Assembly (NCBI GenBank): GCA_017861495.1
Contig: JAGFXW010000148.1
Coordinates: 1 to 8,228, forward strand
Length of the DNA stretch: 8,228 bases
Reading direction: 5' to 3'
Origin: Bacillota bacterium
Lineage (GTDB): Bacteria; Bacillota_C; Negativicutes; CTSoil-072
The notes beneath the pieces were generated by a model. That model saw only the letters and a program-made list of their open reading frames with translations. It had not been told where the DNA came from and did no database searches. Both the position numbers and the translations under genes were made by a program. Positions 1-6,293 of this stretch are shown here, piece by piece. Every line of letters begins with the position of its first letter. Within the stretch, counting starts at the first letter, position 1.

Positions 1-249
1 TTCGATCAGGTCTCTTGTTTGGATTTTGCCTGCTTTTAATTGTTCCATGGATTTGATCAGCCGGTTATAGGCTTCCTTATCGCTGCGGACGAACAAGTTC
101 TCCATGATGTTGTTGTATGCTGCCTCGGACAGCATAATGACGTTGCCGCCTTGTTTACGGGTGATGACAATGGTTTCAAAATCAGTATTCGCTTTGTCAC
201 AATAGGCTTTAAAATTTTCCCGTACAGTTGAATAATTTACTGCGAGCAT
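1..249 (-). CDS. Phd/YefM-family antitoxin, partial (C-terminus outside the window)
   Basis: The reading frame runs from ATG at 249 to the window edge, giving 83 residues without a stop. It begins MLAVNYSTVRENFKAYCDKA and continues with the blocks ETIVITRKQGGNVIMLS and AAYNNIMENLFV, which match the N-terminal DNA-binding fold and following helix of YefM/Phd antitoxins. Family members are usually about 80-95 residues, so little is missing. Such proteins neutralise a RelE/YoeB-like or Doc-like toxin and repress their own promoter. The ribosome binding site GGAGG (261-257) lies 7 nt before the ATG. The toxin would be expected downstream on the minus strand, beyond position 1, and cannot be seen. 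Identification rests on recognised motif pattern, not on a search. Confidence 0.9.
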   Translation of the reverse strand, partial: MLAVNYSTVRENFKAYCDKANTDFETIVITRKQGGNVIMLSEAAYNNIMENLFVRSDKEAYNRLIKSMEQLKAGKIQTRDLIE

Positions 250-262
250 AAAACCACCTCCA

Positions 263-280
263 GTACAATATATTGTACAA
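263..280. promoter_or_regulatory. Palindromic operator of the antitoxin operon
   Basis: GTACAATATATTGTAC (263-278) is a perfect 16-bp palindrome. Its right half continues into TTGTACAA (273-280), which contains the full hexamer TGTACA (274-279); the left half has the near copy AGTACA (262-267), with 12 bp between the two hexamer starts. Escherichia coli YefM is known to bind operator repeats with a TGTACA core, so this is the likely autorepression site. It covers the -10 box and the start of transcription. Confidence 0.65.
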
Positions 281-300
281 CTGCGCGGGGTTATTTGCAA
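272..300 (-). promoter_or_regulatory. Promoter of the antitoxin gene
   Basis: On the minus strand a -35 box TTGCAA (300-295) is separated by exactly 17 bp from a -10 box TACAAT (277-272). Transcription would start near 265, giving a very short leader that contains the GGAGG ribosome binding site. Four of six and five of six bases match the sigma-70/sigma-A consensus. The -10 box falls within the palindrome at 263-278, as expected for an autoregulated toxin-antitoxin operon. Confidence 0.6.
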
Positions 301-309
301 GGAAATCGT

Positions 310-1470
310 TTACCAGCTGGGCGTCCAGATATATCGGCCGGTGCGGTCAATATAGCCTCTTTCGCCGTACGGCAGCATGACTTCGGCAATCCCGTTGCTG
401 TCAAAATCGCTGATCGTGCGGTAAATTGGCGCGACGACGATTTCTCCGGCCCTGTTGATCACGCCGGTGCCGTTGGCTGTCCGGACTACAGCCAGGCCGT
501 AGTGGAATTCGATCGGGGAGCCGAAAATCAGGCTCTGGTATTGGGGAGGAATGGCCCAGCGGCCTGTTTTGTCAATAAAGCCCCATAGTCCGCCTGTTTT
601 TACCGCGGCCAGACCTTCGCTGAATTTCCAAACTTCTTCAAATCGCAGCGGGATGGCCTGCTTACCGGTGGTTTCAACGAACCCATACAGCTTGTTTTTG
701 CAGACGATGGCCATCCCTTCCTGAAACTGTTCCGCCCAGTCATATTCAAATTTGACGACCGTTTTTCCGGTCGTGTCGATGAACCCCCAACTGTTTTGGT
801 TCTTCGGACCATTGCTGACGGGGGTGATTTTTTCATTGAACAGATCCTGTCTTCCATAGGTGACACGGTGAAAGGAAGGGGCAATGATCAATTTGCCCTG
901 CTTATCCAGAAAACCCAGCTCACTGCCGTCAAAGAAAGCGATATAGCCATTGCTTAGTTCCCAGGCATCCGGGTACGGAGTCTCAAGGATTATTGCGCCG
1001 GTGGTATCAATAAACATGGTGCCGGTGGTGGTCCGGACACAGGCTTTGCCGTTGCGGAACGGTTCGCCGGACTGGAATACGGGAGGAATGACCAGTTTCC
1101 CGCTTTTGTCAATATAACCGACATTGCCATGCGGTTCCACGCTGACGACGGCCAGCCCTTCACTAAAATCGAACGATTGCCTAAACCGGGGCGGAATGAC
1201 AAATTTGCCATTGCGGTCGATGTAACCCCATTTGTTGGCGGTAGCGGTCTGTACGGCAATCAGGCCCTCGCTGAGTTGGCGGACGCCTGTATAGCGGGGC
1301 GGAATAACAATGGCTCCCTGTTTGTCAATAAAACCGTATACTCCGTTATTTTTAATCCGGTAGAGTGTTTCGTCGGTTTCGGCGGCCAATGCGGATCCGC
1401 TGGACAACGAAACCATCCAGATCAATAAAAAGAACAGTACGGCTGGTATTCGGCGCTTGTTGGGTTGCAT
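310..1470 (-). CDS. Exported WG-repeat protein
   Basis: This 386-residue protein starts with a clear signal peptide: MQPNKRRIP, a hydrophobic stretch (residues 10-22) and a likely cleavage site at ALA near residue 29. The rest is built from about ten WG beta repeats of the form (W/Y)G(F/Y)ID..G..VIPP.(F/Y), with the G(F/Y)ID-type core near residues 46, 82, 118, 152, 186, 229, 263, 297, 336 and 372, spaced 34-43 residues apart. Copies 4 (MFID), 7 (GFVE) and 9 (GVIN) are degenerate, and copy 10 is cut short at the C-terminus. WG-repeat proteins are common on bacterial surfaces but have no agreed function; ligand binding is a guess. The frame is open upstream to 1725, but I chose the ATG at 1470 because it precedes the signal peptide and has AGAGGGG about 10 nt upstream. 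The gene is divergent from terC. Confidence 0.9.
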   Translation of the reverse strand: MQPNKRRIPAVLFFLLIWMVSLSSGSALAAETDETLYRIKNNGVYGFIDKQGAIVIPPRYTGVRQLSEGLIAVQTATANKWGYIDRNGKFVIPPRFRQSFDFSEGLAVVSVEPHGNVGYIDKSGKLVIPPVFQSGEPFRNGKACVRTTTGTMFIDTTGAIILETPYPDAWELSNGYIAFFDGSELGFLDKQGKLIIAPSFHRVTYGRQDLFNEKITPVSNGPKNQNSWGFIDTTGKTVVKFEYDWAEQFQEGMAIVCKNKLYGFVETTGKQAIPLRFEEVWKFSEGLAAVKTGGLWGFIDKTGRWAIPPQYQSLIFGSPIEFHYGLAVVRTANGTGVINRAGEIVVAPIYRTISDFDSNGIAEVMLPYGERGYIDRTGRYIWTPSW

Positions 1471-1510
1471 GTTTTTAATCCCCTCTCGTTTACTACAATC
1501 TCTTTTCCGC

Positions 1511-1539
1511 ATTATGGGAAAAATTCCTGCTGGGAACAA
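1511..1539 (-). promoter_or_regulatory. Candidate promoter of the WG-repeat gene
   Basis: On the minus strand TTGTTC (1539-1534) and CATAAT (1516-1511) are separated by 17 bp, placing a transcription start about 34 nt before the ATG at 1470. The -10 box is good (5 of 6) and the -35 box weak (3 of 6). I found no convincing promoter for the divergent terC gene in 1471-1683, and nothing else clear in that intergenic stretch. Confidence 0.35.
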
Positions 1540-1683
1540 GAAACAATCTATTTTAACATTCCATATATTGTAAAATAAAGCGGTGATAGCAGGAAAATTC
1601 GTTCTTTCAGCGAAATAATCAAATAGCATAGGGATGCGGTTTTTCAACAAGATAGCAGTGCATTTGGGAGGTAATTTTTCGTA

Positions 1684-2424
1684 GTGGGTGAATTGGTAAC
1701 CGATTTGATTGACAGTTTTTTGCAATTTTTTAGCTTTGCCCTGTTTGCGCAGGCCTTATCCGATCCGGTGAATTGGGCGATTATTGGCAGCTTGGTGGTT
1801 CTGGAAGGTTTGTTGTCGGCGGATAATGCGCTGGTACTGGCTATTATGGTGAAGCATTTGCCGCCGGAGCAGCAAAAAAAGGCGTTGTTTTACGGCCTGA
1901 TCGGCGCGTATGCGTTCCGGTTTGTGGCGATTGCCTTGGGCACGGTTCTGATTAAGATCTGGTGGATAAAAGCAGTGGGGTCATTGTATCTGCTCTGGAT
2001 GGCGGGCCGGTATTTTTTCGCTCCGAAAAAGAAAGAACAGCAGGCGGAAACCGGCAAGGTCAAGGAAAAAGCGGCCAAAATGGGTTTTTGGCGGACGGTT
2101 TTGGCGGTAGAAACGATGGATGTGGCGTTCAGTGTGGACAGCGTTTTGGCAGCGCTTGGCGTGAGCGACCAGGTCTGGGTGTTGTATATCGGCGGGATCC
2201 TGGGGATCATCATGATGCGCGGTGTTGCCCAGGTGTTTATTTTCCTGATTGACCGGTACCCGGAATTGGAAACTGCGGCTTACGTTTTGATTGCGATGAT
2301 TGGCGGCAAAATGATGCTGTCGGCGTTTGCTGTTCATATTGGCAACTTGCTGTTCTTCACGTTGATGGCAGTCGTATTTGTGGGCACGTTTGTTATCCAC
2401 TATCTTCGTCAACAGACTGAATAA
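1684..2424 (+). CDS. TerC-family integral membrane protein, probable metal exporter
   Basis: A 246-residue membrane protein of the TerC family. The two family signatures are present: EGLLSADNALVLA at residues 41-53 and ETMDVAFSVDSVLAALGV at 143-160, with acidic residues E41, D47, E143, D146 and D152 inside or next to membrane segments. The later block RYPELETAAYVLIAMIGGKM (191-210) is also typical. A charged cytoplasmic loop rich in Lys and Glu (114-133) separates the halves. Relatives in Bacillus act in Mn efflux or metal loading of exported proteins; others are linked to tellurite resistance. Here the substrate is inferred only by family. The start is GTG at 1684, with GGGAGGT at 1666-1672 about 11 nt upstream. 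It appears to be a single-gene unit, followed at once by a structured repeat whose left arm overlaps its last codons. Confidence 0.9.
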   Translation: MGELVTDLIDSFLQFFSFALFAQALSDPVNWAIIGSLVVLEGLLSADNALVLAIMVKHLPPEQQKKALFYGLIGAYAFRFVAIALGTVLIKIWWIKAVGSLYLLWMAGRYFFAPKKKEQQAETGKVKEKAAKMGFWRTVLAVETMDVAFSVDSVLAALGVSDQVWVLYIGGILGIIMMRGVAQVFIFLIDRYPELETAAYVLIAMIGGKMMLSAFAVHIGNLLFFTLMAVVFVGTFVIHYLRQQTE

Positions 2425-2502
2425 CTCCGCCTTTGAAGATCGGAGTTAATAGTCTGTAAGACTCGAACTAAGTTCGCTCTAAGGGTTCGGGCATCCGAAC
2501 CC
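2411..2502 (+). repeat. Structured intergenic repeat, copy 1 (after terC)
   Basis: A chain of inverted repeats starts within the last codons of terC. An outer stem pairs ACAGACT (2412-2418) with AGTCTGT (2451-2457). Inside it TAACTCCG (2422-2429, including the stop codon) pairs with CGGAGTTA (2441-2448). An alternative hairpin AGTCT-gta-AGACT (2451-2463) competes with the outer stem. Next come CGAAC-taa-GTTCG (2464-2476) and GGGTTCGG-gcat-CCGAACCC (2483-2502). No T-run follows any stem, so it is not a standard intrinsic terminator. Positions 2469-2490 are identical to 6238-6259 in copy 2. Positions 2503-2598, up to the next gene, show no further clear signal. Confidence 0.75.
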
Positions 2503-2598
2503 AAGGCTCACTCATTCGTTCGCGTAAGTAGAGAGTAAGAGCTAGTACAGGCAAGAGATAACATAAGGAAAAAACTGAGTCGATGGGGGGAAAACTGT

Positions 2599-3396
2599 AT
2601 GTTTACAGTGGGCCGATTGGCGCAGCCGAACACGATCGGGGAAGCGTACCGCGTTCTTACGGAGGAGCGGGACGCCGCGATTCTGGGCGGGTGCGCTTTT
2701 TTGCGTATGGGGTCGCGCAAGATTAGTACGGCGATTGATTTAACCAATCTTGGGCTGAAGGGGATACGGGAGCATGCGGATTGGCTGGAAATCGGCGCAA
2801 TGACGACATTTCGAATGCTGGAAACGGATCCGCTAACCAGCAAGCGGTTTGACGGAGTGCTGGTGGAAGCCGTGAAGCAAGTGCTTGGTGTCCAGTTCCG
2901 CAACCTTGTCACGGTTGGCGCCACCGTGTTTTCCAAATACGGCTTTTCCGATTTGATTCCTGCTCTGCTGGTGTTGGAGACGGAAGTGGAACTGGCGAAC
3001 GCGGGCAGAATAACGTTGGAAACCTTTTTGAACCGTCCGTCCGGAAAGGATATCTTGCTCCGTGTATGGATCCGCCAGGATGGGCGCAGGGCTGCATATC
3101 GAAGCTTCCGCAACTCAGCGAGTGATTTTCCGGTTCTGACGGCTGCTGTCTCGTGGCTGCCGGGGCAGGGCCGGATTGTGATCGGCGCGAGGCCGTCGAA
3201 AGCGGAAATTGCGGTGAAGGCGTCGCAGATATTGTCTGAAATGGATTTCGACGGCCCAAAAATCGACGAGATTGCTTCGATAGCCGCAGCGGAAATGTCT
3301 TTTGGAAGCAATATGCGCGGGTCGGCCGAATACCGGCGGGAATTGTGCAAAGTGCTCGTCAAACGGGCCGTTGCGGAGGTGGCAGCATGCAAATAG
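2599..3396 (+). CDS. xdhB: Xanthine dehydrogenase-type molybdenum hydroxylase, FAD-binding subunit
   Basis: This 265-residue protein has the two-domain layout of molybdopterin dehydrogenase FAD subunits. Residues 1-160 or so form the FAD-binding domain, with the pyrophosphate-binding loop ILGGCAFLRMG (28-38) and a second FAD motif FRNLVTVGA (100-108) followed by KYGFSDLIPALL (113-124). Residues about 165-262 are the C-terminal domain (YRSFRNSASDFPVLTAAVSW at 167-186). It would pass electrons from the Fe-S subunit to NAD or another acceptor. Oddities: the usual second Gly of the VGG motif is Ala (A108), and the first loop carries Cys (GGC) where GGT is common. The start at 2599 has GGGGGG 8 nt upstream, an unusual ribosome binding site. 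The 3' end overlaps the Fe-S gene by 10 nt. The symbol follows Escherichia coli naming (B = FAD). Confidence 0.88.
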   Translation: MFTVGRLAQPNTIGEAYRVLTEERDAAILGGCAFLRMGSRKISTAIDLTNLGLKGIREHADWLEIGAMTTFRMLETDPLTSKRFDGVLVEAVKQVLGVQFRNLVTVGATVFSKYGFSDLIPALLVLETEVELANAGRITLETFLNRPSGKDILLRVWIRQDGRRAAYRSFRNSASDFPVLTAAVSWLPGQGRIVIGARPSKAEIAVKASQILSEMDFDGPKIDEIASIAAAEMSFGSNMRGSAEYRRELCKVLVKRAVAEVAACK

Positions 3397-3842
3397 AATT
3401 CGTGCTCAACGACAAACAAACGGTGTGGGAGGTATCTCCGGATGAATTTTTAGCGGATACGCTGCGCAAGCATGGCCTGCTCAGCATCCGCAAAGGCTGC
3501 AATACGAGCAACTGCGGCTTGTGCACAGTCTGGATCGACGGCAAGCCGACGCTGTCTTGTTCGGTTCTTTCCTTCCGGGTCGAGGGAAAAACCGTGACGA
3601 CAATCGAGGGTGTTTCAGAGGAGGCCGCTGATTTTGCGCGGATTTTGGTTGCAGAGGGAGCGGATCAATGCGGTTTCTGCAGTCCCGGTTTTGTTATGAC
3701 GGTTCTGGCCCTGAAGCGGGAGTTGACAGCGCCGACGGAGGAAGAGGTCGTTCATTATTTGACCGGCAATTTGTGCCGCTGTACAGGCTATCTTGGGCAA
3801 ATGCGGGCTGTCAAAACGTATCTGGGGGTGACGCAGCGATGA
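3387..3842 (+). CDS. xdhC: Xanthine dehydrogenase-type molybdenum hydroxylase, 2x[2Fe-2S] subunit
   Basis: A 151-residue iron-sulfur subunit of full usual length. The N-terminal plant-ferredoxin-like domain ligates one [2Fe-2S] cluster through C38, C43, C46 and C58 (GCNTSNCGLC...LSC). The C-terminal helical domain ligates the second through C95, C98, C130 and C132 (QCGFCSPG and NLCRCTGY), the standard arrangement in this enzyme family. It carries electrons from the molybdenum site to FAD. The frame is open from 3345, but the ATG at 3387 is chosen because it begins the ferredoxin fold and has GGAGG at 3375-3379, 7 nt upstream. It overlaps the FAD gene by 10 nt and the next gene by 4 nt (ATGA), which implies translational coupling. 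In Escherichia coli this subunit is XdhC; elsewhere that name means a cofactor-insertion protein, which this is not. Confidence 0.93.
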   Translation: MQIEFVLNDKQTVWEVSPDEFLADTLRKHGLLSIRKGCNTSNCGLCTVWIDGKPTLSCSVLSFRVEGKTVTTIEGVSEEAADFARILVAEGADQCGFCSPGFVMTVLALKRELTAPTEEEVVHYLTGNLCRCTGYLGQMRAVKTYLGVTQR

Positions 3843-6154
3843 AACTGGTTGGCAAAGGAGTTCCCAAAATTGACGGCATGGCAATTGCGACCGGAAAACC
3901 GGTGTATACGGAAGATTTGGTGCTGGCGAACGCGCTGGTGGTGAAAATTCTCCGCAGTCCGCATGCGTTTGCCCGGATTACGTCCATTGATGTCGCGAAA
4001 GCCGCCGCTCTCGAAGGCGTCGAGTGTGTTCTTACTTACCGGGATGTGCCGCAAAACCGGTTTACTCTGGCGGGACAGTCCTATCCGGAACCCTCGCCGT
4101 ACGACCGGCTGATCTTGGACCCGATTGTCCGTTATATCGGGGATGAGGTGGCCGTTGTAGCGGCGGTCGATGAAAAAACGGCGGCGCAGGCTCTCGAGTT
4201 GATACAAGTCGAGTACGAAGTTTTTGAACCGGTGCTCGATTTTGAGACGGCAATCGGCCATTCCTCGGTGGTTCATCCGGAAGACGATGTTCACTGCAAT
4301 TTCGATATTGGGATGGTCAAAGACCGGAATATCGTGTCTACGCAAAAGTGGGAAGTGGGGAATATTGAAGAGGAATTGCGCAAGTGCGATGTTGTGGTAG
4401 AAGAGACCTTCTATACACAGGCCAACGCCCAGTGCATGATGGAAACCCAGCGCGCGTTCAATTACCTTGATCATTTGGGCCGCCTGGTGGTCGTCAGTTC
4501 TACCCAGGTGCCGTTTCATGCCCGGCGGATGCTGGCGCGGGCGTTCGATTTGCCGACGAGCAGGATCCGGGTGATCAAACCGCGGATCGGCGGCGGGTTC
4601 GGCAGCAAGCAGACGTCCTGTGTCGAAATCTTTACGGCGGCGGTTACGTTGAAAACAGGCAAGCCGGCCATCCTGGTGTATGACCGGGAGGAGACGTTTA
4701 CCTGTACCACCAGCCGTCATGCCATGCGCCTGAAGGTTACGCTGGGGGCCGACAAGGAAGGGGTTATCCGCGCCGTCGACATCCAGGGCTTGTCCGATAC
4801 CGGCGCCTACGGCGAGCATGCTTCCACCGTATTTATGGTAACGGGGGAGAAAACACTGCCGTTATACAATAAAACCAAAGCGGTCCGGTTTATGGGCCAT
4901 GTCGTCTACACCAACAAACCGGCGGCCGGGGCGTACCGCGGCTATGGCGCGACGCAGGGGACCTTTGCCCTGGAGTCGGCGGTGAACCTGCTGGCCGAAA
5001 AGATGGGCCTGGATCCGGCGGAACTCCGGTTGAAAAATATTGCCCGCGAAGGCGAACCGTTCCTCGGCTACAAGGGAGACATCCTGGAAAGCTCCGCGTT
5101 GAACCGGTGTATTGAAAAAGGCAAGGAACTGATAGGCTGGGCCGCAAAATATCCGAAACAGGAATATGGCGGCAGCAAGGTGCGGGGCATCGGTATGGCG
5201 GTGACCATGCAGGGCTCCGGTATTGCGAATATCGATACGGCTTCTGCCGAAGTACGGCTGAACGACAACGGTGATTTTTCCCTGTTAATCGGTTCCACGG
5301 ATATGGGAACCGGCAGTGATACGATCCTTGCGCAGATGGCGGCCGAGGTTTTGGAGGTTTCGCTGAACCAGATCATCGTCCATGCGGCGGACACAGACGT
5401 TTCGCCGTTTGATCCGGGATCCTACGCTTCCAGTACGACTTATGTGACGGGAATGGCTGTCGTGCGGGCGGCGGAAGACCTGAAGCAGCAAATCCTTGCC
5501 GAGGGGGCGAAGTTCCTGCAGGCGACGGAAGAAGAGGTGGAGTTTAACGGCCATACCGTGCGGGTGACCGGGACGGAGAAAATGATTGGCCTGAAAAAAT
5601 TGGCGCAGCAGGTGGTGGTTGGCCCCGATCATCGGCAGTTGGTCGGTAATGCGACGTATGGCAGTCCCATTTCGCCGCCGCCGTTTATCGCCGGGTTTGC
5701 GGAAGTCGAGGTCGACAGGGAAACCGGGAAAGTCGAATTATTGGATTTTGCAGCGGTAGTTGATTGCGGAACCGTCATCAATCCTCATCTGGCCCGGATC
5801 CAGGTCGAGGGAGGGCTGGTCCAGGGAATCGGAATGGCGTTATATGAGGACGTGCGGTACGATAACAAGGGCAAACTCCTGACTAATTCCTTCATGCAGT
5901 ACAAGATCCCCTGCCGCAAAGATATCGGAACCGTGCGGGTGGCGTTTAAGGAGAGCTTTGAGCCGACAGGGCCGTTTGGCGCCAAATCGGTGGGTGAAGT
6001 CGTGATTAATACACCGGCAGCGGCTATTGCCGCGGCGGTATATCATGCCGTAGGTGTGCGAATTACCCGGCTGCCTATCACGCCGGAAAAAGTGTTTATC
6101 TCGTTAACAGCCTGTAATACCCCATTCGGGGCACAGGGACACCCGCCCTCTTAG
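3839..6154 (+). CDS. xdhA: Xanthine dehydrogenase-type molybdenum hydroxylase, molybdopterin-binding subunit
   Basis: A 771-residue catalytic subunit. Residues 17-130 are the small a/b-hammerhead domain; the rest is the molybdopterin-binding domain. Motifs: RIGGGFGSKQ (249-258), GAYRGYGATQ (364-373), GSTDMGTGSDT (485-495) and GPFGAKSVGE (711-720). E720 matches the catalytic Glu of xanthine oxidase (bovine E1261) and R367 matches R880. Q258 stands where bovine enzyme has E802, which I believe is common in the E. coli XdhA subgroup. The neighbouring NCS2 permease favours a purine substrate, but another N-heterocycle or an aldehyde cannot be excluded. The ATG at 3839 overlaps the Fe-S gene stop; the longer frame from 3668 is a shadow of that gene. 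The natural C-terminus seems to end near PITPEKV (746-752); the following 19 residues, to S771, are largely encoded by an intergenic repeat (from 6105). Confidence 0.88.
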   Translation: MKLVGKGVPKIDGMAIATGKPVYTEDLVLANALVVKILRSPHAFARITSIDVAKAAALEGVECVLTYRDVPQNRFTLAGQSYPEPSPYDRLILDPIVRYIGDEVAVVAAVDEKTAAQALELIQVEYEVFEPVLDFETAIGHSSVVHPEDDVHCNFDIGMVKDRNIVSTQKWEVGNIEEELRKCDVVVEETFYTQANAQCMMETQRAFNYLDHLGRLVVVSSTQVPFHARRMLARAFDLPTSRIRVIKPRIGGGFGSKQTSCVEIFTAAVTLKTGKPAILVYDREETFTCTTSRHAMRLKVTLGADKEGVIRAVDIQGLSDTGAYGEHASTVFMVTGEKTLPLYNKTKAVRFMGHVVYTNKPAAGAYRGYGATQGTFALESAVNLLAEKMGLDPAELRLKNIAREGEPFLGYKGDILESSALNRCIEKGKELIGWAAKYPKQEYGGSKVRGIGMAVTMQGSGIANIDTASAEVRLNDNGDFSLLIGSTDMGTGSDTILAQMAAEVLEVSLNQIIVHAADTDVSPFDPGSYASSTTYVTGMAVVRAAEDLKQQILAEGAKFLQATEEEVEFNGHTVRVTGTEKMIGLKKLAQQVVVGPDHRQLVGNATYGSPISPPPFIAGFAEVEVDRETGKVELLDFAAVVDCGTVINPHLARIQVEGGLVQGIGMALYEDVRYDNKGKLLTNSFMQYKIPCRKDIGTVRVAFKESFEPTGPFGAKSVGEVVINTPAAAIAAAVYHAVGVRITRLPITPEKVFISLTACNTPFGAQGHPPS

Positions 6155-6284
6155 GTCGGGGATCAACAGGCTATAACACTCGAAACCATAAAGGGAAACT
6201 TCGGCTTCGCGAAATCAAAGATTTCGAGCCTCAGTCTTAAGTTCGCTCTAAGGGTTCGGAGGGGGCAATAACCCCCTCCGAACC
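6105..6284 (+). repeat. Structured intergenic repeat, copy 2 (after the XDH operon)
   Basis: This long copy begins inside the 3' end of the molybdenum-subunit gene. An outer stem pairs AGCCTGT (6109-6115) with ACAGGCT (6166-6172), extended past small bulges by GTTA (6103-6106) with TAAC (6174-6177). Within it are CCCC-attc-GGGG (6120-6131) and CCCG/CGGG enclosing CCT/AGG (6142-6160), where the stop codon lies. Then comes a large imperfect hairpin with GGCT (bulge) CGAAATC, loop AAA, GATTTCGAGCC (6203-6230), and last the 13-bp hairpin 6253-6284. Relative to copy 1, about 53 extra nt lie between ACTCGAA (6178-6184) and the shared block 6238-6259. Copy 3 matches its first part. No T-tract follows. 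Confidence 0.75.
6253..6284 (+). promoter_or_regulatory. Strong hairpin directly before the permease start codon
   Basis: GGTTCGGAGGGGG (6253-6265) pairs perfectly with CCCCCTCCGAACC (6272-6284) across the loop CAATAA, with a further possible G-U pair at 6252/6285. It ends 9 nt before the ATG at 6294. The only purine-rich, ribosome-binding-like sequence upstream of the permease (GGAGGGGG, 6258-6265) is locked in the left arm and lies 28 nt from the ATG. There is no U-run, so termination on the plus strand is unlikely to be of the standard intrinsic type. A role in limiting translation or protecting mRNA ends is inference. Confidence 0.6.
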
Positions 6285-6293
6285 TAACAATAC

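Noticed and set aside
1524..1595. Inverted repeat TTCCTGCT (1524-1531) / AGCAGGAA (1588-1595)
   Set aside because: Eight bases with a 56-bp gap are easily due to chance, and no related structure or function is visible.
1471..1683. yybP-ykoY (manganese) riboswitch before the TerC gene
   Set aside because: Several TerC-family genes carry it, but I could not find the conserved purine-rich internal loops or the pairing arms in this stretch.
1471..1725. N-terminal extension of the WG-repeat protein by 85 residues
   Set aside because: It would bury the signal peptide inside the protein and overlap the terC start; the ATG at 1470 has its own ribosome binding site.
2422..2448. Standard intrinsic terminator after terC
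   Set aside because: The stem is good but no run of T follows; it is better described as part of the repeat. The same applies to 6253-6284 and 7708-7728.
2508..3419. Long antisense reading frame of 303 codons opposite the FAD-subunit gene
   Set aside because: It is a Ser/Arg-rich composition shadow of a clear gene, with no recognisable domain.
3668..3838. N-terminal extension of the molybdenum subunit by 57 residues
   Set aside because: These codons lie in another frame of the Fe-S gene, and the family N-terminus begins at the ATG at 3839.
3788..4819. Long antisense reading frame of 343 codons opposite the molybdenum-subunit gene
   Set aside because: It is His/Arg-rich, lacks family features and mirrors a well-supported gene.
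6155..6293. Purine riboswitch before the permease
   Set aside because: The conserved three-way-junction core and loop sequences of the purine aptamer are absent; the stretch is filled by the structured repeat.
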